From Luteolibacter sp. Y139 (lineage in GTDB: Bacteria; Verrucomicrobiota; Verrucomicrobiia; Verrucomicrobiales; Akkermansiaceae), in assembly GCF_038066715.1 (NCBI RefSeq), contig NZ_JBBUKT010000002.1, positions 620,001 to 684,000 on the forward strand: a stretch of 64,000 bases of DNA. Direction: 5' to 3'. The notes beneath the pieces are model-generated. The model saw only the letters and a program-made list of their open reading frames with translations, had not been told where the DNA came from and made no database searches. How positions within the stretch are numbered: the first letter of the stretch is position 1; each line of letters opens with the position of its first letter. Below are positions 58,680-64,000 of this stretch, one piece after another. Both the position numbers and the translations under genes were made by a program.

Positions 58680-61600
58680 ATGAAACACACGCCATTTGGT
58701 GCGGATATCCGTGCCTCTTTGCTTGCTTGCGCGTCTTTGTGCGCAATCTCCACCGGTCACGCCGCGAATGGCAGTTGGTCGGGACTCACCAGCCCCGGCC
58801 TCTGGAATAACACCGCCAACTGGACCGGAGCTGTCGTCGCCGACGGAGCGGGGAACACCGGTAATTTTTCCACCGTCGATCTGCCAGCAGGTCTCTTCAC
58901 CGTATCGCTCGATACACCGCGCACGCTCGGCAGCCTGACCTTCGGCGATACCGATACGTCCACCGCCGGTTCATGGCTCATCGATAACAATGCGGTTCCC
59001 ACCAATATCCTCACGCTCTCGGGAAGTCCCGTCGTCACGGTAAATGCGCTCGGCACCGGAGCCCAAGCCGAGATTAGCGCAGTCCTCGCAGGCACGGAAA
59101 GCATCTCGAAAGCAGGCGCCGGCGCCTTGGCCTTGAGCGGTGTAAACACCTACACCGGCGGCACCACTCTCAACGCGGGAACTCTCGCCCTTAACAACGC
59201 GGCCGCTCTCGGCACCGGCGCTCTCACCATCAATGGCGGCGCTCTCGGCAATACCTCGCTTGCAGCCGTTACTCTTTCCAGCAATCCCAACCAGACATGG
59301 GCAGGGGACTTCGCCTTCACCGGCCCTCAAAACCTCGTGCTTGGCACCGGCAATGTCTCGGTCCCGGCAGCCCGGATCGTCAATGTGTCGGCTGGCATTC
59401 TCGAAGTGTCCGGGATCATCACCAGCGCTGCCGCCTTCACCAAGGACGGCGCGGGCGAACTCCGGCTTCATGGGGATAACCTCGCCACCTCCACCGGCCC
59501 GCTGACCTTGAAGGGCGGCACTCTCCGGATTCGTGGCAATGTCCCGACCGGTGGTACCGGTGCCGTCATCAACCAAAACCCGCTGGGGGCTGCCGCTCGC
59601 ACCATCACCTTCGAAGGCGGTGCCTTGATGGCCAATGGCCACCAGGGAAGCAATGGTCCCACCGTCGGCGCGATCACCCAACCCTTCACCATCGCCGCCG
59701 GTCAGACCGGCACCTACTACCACGCTCAGCGCGGCAGCATCACCTCCACCATCAGCGGTGCTGGCACCTTCAATTTCGTCACCAACTACGTCCGCGGCGA
59801 TATCAACGGCAACTGGGCCGGTTTCACCGGGACGCTGAACATCAGTGCCGCGACTGCGGGTAACTCTGACTTCCGGATCGCCGGAGGCACGACCTTCAAC
59901 GCCGCGATGCGGGTGAACATCTCCAACGCATCGGTTTCCCAGACCTACAACCCACCGAACAATACCGTCGGCACCACTCATATCATCGGCACTCTGACGG
60001 GAACTTCCGCAGCTTTCATGGGCGGCAGCACGGTCAACGGACGCTTCGTAAACTGGCAAGTCGGTGCCTTGAACGAAGACTCCGAATACGCCGGGGTCAT
60101 CGCGAACTCAACCGGAGCCGCGCGCTTGTACAAGGTCGGCACCGGCACGCTGACTCTCAGCGGCACCAATACCTACACCGGCGATACGCAGCTGAATGCC
60201 GGCAAGATCCAGGTCGGGACGGGCGGAGCCACCGGCAGCCTCGCCGCTACCAACGTGATCACCACGGCCGGAACCCAGCTGATCTTCAACCGCGACAACA
60301 CCGCCATCAGCGCTTATCCGGGCATCCTTTCCGGCCCCGGCACCATCACGAAGAAAGGCACCGGCCAGATCAATTTCAGCGGGGTCAACACCTACACCGC
60401 GGGCACCGTGATTGAAGGCGGCATCATCGGGGTCAATAGCGCTTCATCGCTCGGCGCTGCCGCCGGTGCTGTTAGTTTCACCACCGGTGACGGCGGCATC
60501 ATCGCCATCGCACCGGGAATCGTCGACGCTCATCCCTTCAGCGTGGCCAGCGGCATCACGACCTCCTTCGGTGCTGCCACCGCAGCGGACTCGCTGGAAG
60601 TCACCAGCGGGATCACCGGCGCAGGCTCGCTCGCGGTCACGGGCAGCGGCGTGCTGACACTTTCGGGAGCGAATGCTTACGGCGGCACCACCACGATCGC
60701 CACCGGCAGCCTGGTTGCCACCAATGTCACCGGCAGCGCCACTTCAACCGGCGCGGTTGCACTTTCCGGCGGCACGTTGGCTGGCACCGGCACCATCTCC
60801 GGCGCGGTCGCAGCGACCAATAACTCATCGATCAAACCCGGTGCTCTCACTCCGACATCTTCCGGCGTCGGCAATCTAACAGTGGGCTCGCTCGCCCTTG
60901 CAGGCGGCAACACCATCTACACCGAGTTCACCGACGCCACGACCTACGACAAGATCATCGTCACGAACACGAACGGCCTGACCTCGTCCGCCTCTCTCGC
61001 CAATCCCGTGATGGTGGATCTCCGCGTGGTGAATTCCGCTGCCAAGTGGACCTCGCCGGGCACCTACACCATCGCCCAGTTCGCAGGCTCCTTCGTGGGC
61101 AATGCCAATGACTTGTTCGAAGTCACTCCGGCGAGCCAACAAGCAGGCCAGACCTACACCTTCTCAGTGAGCGGCAACCTGCTCCGACTGACCGTCGCAG
61201 GAGCGTTGCCATCGATCTGGAACGTCAACGCCTCAGGCAACTGGAGCACCGCCGGCAACTGGCAAAACGGCTCCCCGAATGCCATCGGTACCACCGCCGA
61301 ATTCAGCAGCGCCATCACCGGCCCGCAAACGGTCACCTTGGACGCCGCCCGCACCGTCGGCTTGATCAAGTTCAACAACGCCAACGCCTACACCGTCGGC
61401 GGCAGCTCCACGCTGACCCTGAACCAAACCACCGGCAATGCCGAGATTCAGGTGCTCTCCGGCGCTCACACCATCTCGGCACCAATCTCGCTGGCCGATT
61501 CACTCGACCTCAATCTCTTCAATGCCGCCAATTCGCTGTCCTTGCTGGGAAACATCAGCAGCAGCGGCAGCATGGGCATCGCGAAGACCGGCCCGGGCAG

Positions 61601-64000
61601 CCTGACCCTCGGTGGAAACAACACGTTCACCGGCGGCGTAAACTTCGCCAACGGCACACTGACCTTCTCTAACAACAGCCTCGGCACCGGCACTCTCACG
61701 CTGAACAATGCCACGCTCGCATGGGCATCCGGCAATACCCAGGACATCACCGTCGGCCGCACGGTCATCTTCGGTGATGATCCGATCACGTTCTTCATGG
61801 ATGACAACGTCACCCTCGCGAACGACTTCGGCTCGCCCGGGATCGCGAACTTGACGAAGACCGGTTTCGGCACGCTCAAGATTGTGGCCGATGCCAGCCT
61901 CTTCGGCAATCTGACCGTCGCGAGTGGCAACCTCACACTCGGCAATGGTGGAGCCACCGGTTCCATCTTTGGCAACATCAGCCTGCCCGATGCCGCCAGC
62001 GTCCTGACGGTAAGCCGTTCCGGCGATCATTCGATCAACAATGTCATCTCCGGTGCTGGCAGCCTCGTCCTGAATGGCGCGGGCATCCACACGCTGAACC
62101 AGCCGAATACCTTTACCGGACCCACCACCATCAACAGCGGCACCGCCTATCTCGGCAATAGCTTGGCACTCCAGGGCAGCACCTTGGGTTACAACACCAT
62201 CGGTGGCAGCTTGAACTTCGGCACGAATACCGTGGCGACCCTCGGCGGCTTGGAAGGGGACAAGAACCTCACCCTTGAGAATACCGATGTGGTCCCATCC
62301 GCGGTGACTCTCACCGCCGGTGCCAATGGTGTCAGCACCACCTACACCGGCATCTTGTCCGGCCCCGGCTCCTTCACCAAGGCCGGCGCAGGCATCATGA
62401 CCATGACCGGCGCGCACACCTACACCGGTGCCACCCAGGTCAATGGCGGTGCCTTGGAATTGAGCGCTGGCGTCACCCTGAACAATACCACCGTGAGCGT
62501 GGGTGCCACCGGCCGCTTGACCAGCAATGGTGCCACCATCACCGCTTCCGCTTTGTCGAACGTCGCCAATGCCGCAGCCGGCGGGGCCCAGCTCCAATTG
62601 CTCGGCGGCACGGCCAGCTATCCGCTCGGCATCAATGCCGTCGGCAACAGCACCCAAGGCTACCAAATCCTGGTGTCCTCCGGCGCGACTCTCACCGCCG
62701 GCCCGATCACCCTCGGCCGGTCAGGCCTGAATCTGGGCACGGAACCCACCGCGGGCTCCGCCACCGATGGCCTGCTGGTAACCGGCGGCGATGTCGATAT
62801 CAATGGCACGCTCACCCTGGGCAATGCCTCGTCGAACTCCTCGGTCAGCACTCAGATCACCTCAGGCACCCTGGATGTCACCGGCGCGATCTCCGTCGGC
62901 CTCAACAACGGTGGCCGCTGGTCGGTCCTCGATGTGGCGGGCGGGGCCTTCAGCAGCACCGACACGGTCACCGGCATCCGCCTCGGTGGACCTCAGCAGG
63001 GCAATGCCGCCTTCCTCGCACGCGGCGGTGTGGCCACGGTCGAGCGCTTCCAGTTCGGCAATCTGGCCCTCGGCGGGACCAGCACGGTTCACGTCAATGG
63101 CGGCGAACTCTATGTCGGCTCCGGCGGCATGGTCATCGGCACCACCGAGCCCGGCTTCGTCGCGACCTTGCGGCTCTCCGGCGGCACGCTCGGCGCGAAG
63201 GCGGATTGGTCGACCTCGATTCCGGTCGCCACCGCAAACACCATCGCGGTCAAAGCAGCGGATGCCTCGAACGTTGCTCACAACATCACACTCTCCGGTG
63301 CCATCACGGGCACCGGTGCCTTGGTGAAAGAGGGGGGCGGCACGCTTACCATCTCGGGTGCCTACAGCTATTCCGGCAGCACTGCCGTCACTGCCGGGAC
63401 ACTTGTCCTGAAGTCCGGCACCCTGAATGACAATGCCGGCGTGGAAGTCACCACCGGTGCCGTCTTGAACCTCGACTTCGTCGGCACCGACACGGTCCTC
63501 GGCTTCAGCATCGACGGCACGCCACAGGCCTCCGGCACCTGGGGTGCCATCGGCTCGGGTGCCGCCCACCAGACCGCACGCATCACCGGCACTGGTCTGC
63601 TGAATGTTCCCGCCGATCCGTTCGGCAGTTGGATCGCCGGCTTCCCGGCAGTCGGTGCCCAGAACGGCAAGTCCGATGATCCCGACCACGACGGCCTGAC
63701 CAACCTCGATGAGTTCGCTCTCGACGGCAACCCGGCCAGCGGTCTCGCCAACAGCAAGGTCCGCGTGCAGGTCGAGACGGTCGGAGCCGAGCAAGCGCTG
63801 GTCATCACGTTGCCGGTCCGCAATGGCGCGACCTTCGCGGGAGCGACCTCGAAGACCGCCACGGTCGACCGGATCGTCTACACCATCGAAGGCACGAACA
63901 CCGTGTTCCTCTTCGACCAGGTCGTGACGGAAATCACCGCGAGCACGGCCGGCATGCCAGCAGTGAACACCGGGTGGACCTACCGCACCTTCCGCCTCAA
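58680..64000 (+). CDS. Autotransporter-associated beta-strand repeat protein (3' end outside window)
   Basis: 1773 codons are open from the ATG at 58680 to the window edge with no stop, so the C-terminus is missing by probably about 20 residues. The signal peptide is RASLLACASLCAISTGHA. The chain is a Gly/Thr/Ser-rich beta-helix with eight or more PATR-type repeats, such as LSGVNTYTGGTTLNAGTLALNN, LSGTNTYTGDTQLNAGKIQVG, MTGAHTYTGATQVNGGALELS and ISGAYSYSGSTAVTAGTLVL. A second anchor module begins near residue 845 (IWNVNASGNWSTAGNWQNGSPN), implying an internal duplication. The last 130 residues match the C-terminal module of the protein at 27182-30778 (FPAVGAQNGKSDDPDHDGLTNLDEFALDGNP). Likely surface-exposed; role unknown. 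Its position suggests control by the propeller kinase pair. Confidence 0.85.
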   Translation, partial: MKHTPFGADIRASLLACASLCAISTGHAANGSWSGLTSPGLWNNTANWTGAVVADGAGNTGNFSTVDLPAGLFTVSLDTPRTLGSLTFGDTDTSTAGSWLIDNNAVPTNILTLSGSPVVTVNALGTGAQAEISAVLAGTESISKAGAGALALSGVNTYTGGTTLNAGTLALNNAAALGTGALTINGGALGNTSLAAVTLSSNPNQTWAGDFAFTGPQNLVLGTGNVSVPAARIVNVSAGILEVSGIITSAAAFTKDGAGELRLHGDNLATSTGPLTLKGGTLRIRGNVPTGGTGAVINQNPLGAAARTITFEGGALMANGHQGSNGPTVGAITQPFTIAAGQTGTYYHAQRGSITSTISGAGTFNFVTNYVRGDINGNWAGFTGTLNISAATAGNSDFRIAGGTTFNAAMRVNISNASVSQTYNPPNNTVGTTHIIGTLTGTSAAFMGGSTVNGRFVNWQVGALNEDSEYAGVIANSTGAARLYKVGTGTLTLSGTNTYTGDTQLNAGKIQVGTGGATGSLAATNVITTAGTQLIFNRDNTAISAYPGILSGPGTITKKGTGQINFSGVNTYTAGTVIEGGIIGVNSASSLGAAAGAVSFTTGDGGIIAIAPGIVDAHPFSVASGITTSFGAATAADSLEVTSGITGAGSLAVTGSGVLTLSGANAYGGTTTIATGSLVATNVTGSATSTGAVALSGGTLAGTGTISGAVAATNNSSIKPGALTPTSSGVGNLTVGSLALAGGNTIYTEFTDATTYDKIIVTNTNGLTSSASLANPVMVDLRVVNSAAKWTSPGTYTIAQFAGSFVGNANDLFEVTPASQQAGQTYTFSVSGNLLRLTVAGALPSIWNVNASGNWSTAGNWQNGSPNAIGTTAEFSSAITGPQTVTLDAARTVGLIKFNNANAYTVGGSSTLTLNQTTGNAEIQVLSGAHTISAPISLADSLDLNLFNAANSLSLLGNISSSGSMGIAKTGPGSLTLGGNNTFTGGVNFANGTLTFSNNSLGTGTLTLNNATLAWASGNTQDITVGRTVIFGDDPITFFMDDNVTLANDFGSPGIANLTKTGFGTLKIVADASLFGNLTVASGNLTLGNGGATGSIFGNISLPDAASVLTVSRSGDHSINNVISGAGSLVLNGAGIHTLNQPNTFTGPTTINSGTAYLGNSLALQGSTLGYNTIGGSLNFGTNTVATLGGLEGDKNLTLENTDVVPSAVTLTAGANGVSTTYTGILSGPGSFTKAGAGIMTMTGAHTYTGATQVNGGALELSAGVTLNNTTVSVGATGRLTSNGATITASALSNVANAAAGGAQLQLLGGTASYPLGINAVGNSTQGYQILVSSGATLTAGPITLGRSGLNLGTEPTAGSATDGLLVTGGDVDINGTLTLGNASSNSSVSTQITSGTLDVTGAISVGLNNGGRWSVLDVAGGAFSSTDTVTGIRLGGPQQGNAAFLARGGVATVERFQFGNLALGGTSTVHVNGGELYVGSGGMVIGTTEPGFVATLRLSGGTLGAKADWSTSIPVATANTIAVKAADASNVAHNITLSGAITGTGALVKEGGGTLTISGAYSYSGSTAVTAGTLVLKSGTLNDNAGVEVTTGAVLNLDFVGTDTVLGFSIDGTPQASGTWGAIGSGAAHQTARITGTGLLNVPADPFGSWIAGFPAVGAQNGKSDDPDHDGLTNLDEFALDGNPASGLANSKVRVQVETVGAEQALVITLPVRNGATFAGATSKTATVDRIVYTIEGTNTVFLFDQVVTEITASTAGMPAVNTGWTYRTFRL

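Noticed and set aside
61500-62666. 388-codon minus-strand frame opposite the repeat protein
   Set aside because: Repetitive Gly/Ala/Val sequence produced by the complementary strand of the Gly/Thr repeats; no start context or domain.
58680-64000. Apparent frame break near the right end of the repeat protein
   Set aside because: Codon-by-codon reading from the ATG at 58680 is continuous to the edge; the suspected break came from miscounting the start by one base.
1-64000. CRISPR arrays, tRNA or rRNA genes, insertion sequences, prophage
   Set aside because: No direct-repeat/spacer pattern, cloverleaf-like gene, transposase or phage structural gene was recognised on either strand.

Overview
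The window is a GC-rich stretch of chromosome (roughly 60-65 % GC by eye), most like a Verrucomicrobiota genome of the Luteolibacter/Haloferula type. The evidence is the gene mix: sigma factor/FecR/DUF1549-DUF1553/DUF1501 operons otherwise typical of planctomycetes and verrucomicrobia, giant autotransporter-associated beta-strand repeat proteins, RCC1-repeat and LamG/Ig surface proteins, LacI and GntR-LacI regulators, and carboxynorspermidine synthase. I see no rRNA, tRNA, CRISPR array, IS element or phage gene. Coding density is high, and no gap between called genes exceeds 300 bases. Species assignment is inference.

Region by region. 1-4.7 kb: start of an RCC1-repeat secreted protein (minus, cut by the window edge), a small lipoprotein and a 1121-aa transglutaminase/DUF2126 protein. 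4.8-11 kb: a tightly overlapping operon of sigma factor, FecR-like membrane protein, c-type-cytochrome/DUF1549/DUF1553 protein and DUF1501 protein. 11-16.7 kb: OmpH/Skp-like chaperone, a second and a third sigma factor each followed by a small one-TM protein, Maf, a PLDc_N membrane peptide, carboxynorspermidine synthase (minus) and a PDZ protein. 16.7-27 kb: RDD membrane protein, a DUF1501 + PPC-domain surface pair, an assimilatory-type nitrate reductase with a MOSC protein, a PDZ protein divergent from a cytochrome P460-like protein, AlkB, and a coiled-coil membrane protein. 27-34.8 kb: a 1198-aa beta-strand repeat protein divergent from a GntR-LacI regulator, a zinc-ribbon protein, a Wzz-like protein and a LacI regulator.

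34.9-40.6 kb is a complete seven-gene Nit1C cluster: Sll0783-like protein, nitrilase, radical SAM enzyme, small nitrogen-starvation protein, flavin monooxygenase-like oxidoreductase, GNAT acetyltransferase and AIR-synthase-like protein. In other bacteria this cluster has been linked to nitrogen starvation and cyanide assimilation. Here it is divergent from the LacI gene, has a sigma-54-like promoter upstream, and ends in a hairpin. 40.7-48.2 kb: an NagX-like membrane acyltransferase, a serine beta-lactamase-like hydrolase, a SulP transporter, an LptF/G permease, an M15-type peptidase and a TPR protein, with palindromic intergenic repeats between convergent genes. 48.3-54.9 kb: an 1798-aa metallophosphoesterase with Ig, LamG and Calx-beta domains, and an N-acetylglutamate synthase with a shortened kinase half. 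55.0-64.0 kb: a beta-propeller sensor kinase and its NarL-type regulator, followed by a giant beta-strand repeat protein that runs off the right edge; a 7-2-7 inverted repeat of NarL type lies in its leader.

The most unusual signal is not a gene. The heptamer TCTAACA (or TGTTAGA) occurs at least 19 times on the two strands, in coding and non-coding DNA alike, many times more than base composition predicts. Where it is coding it often brings in Leu codons (TTA, CTA) that appear rare in this GC-rich sequence.
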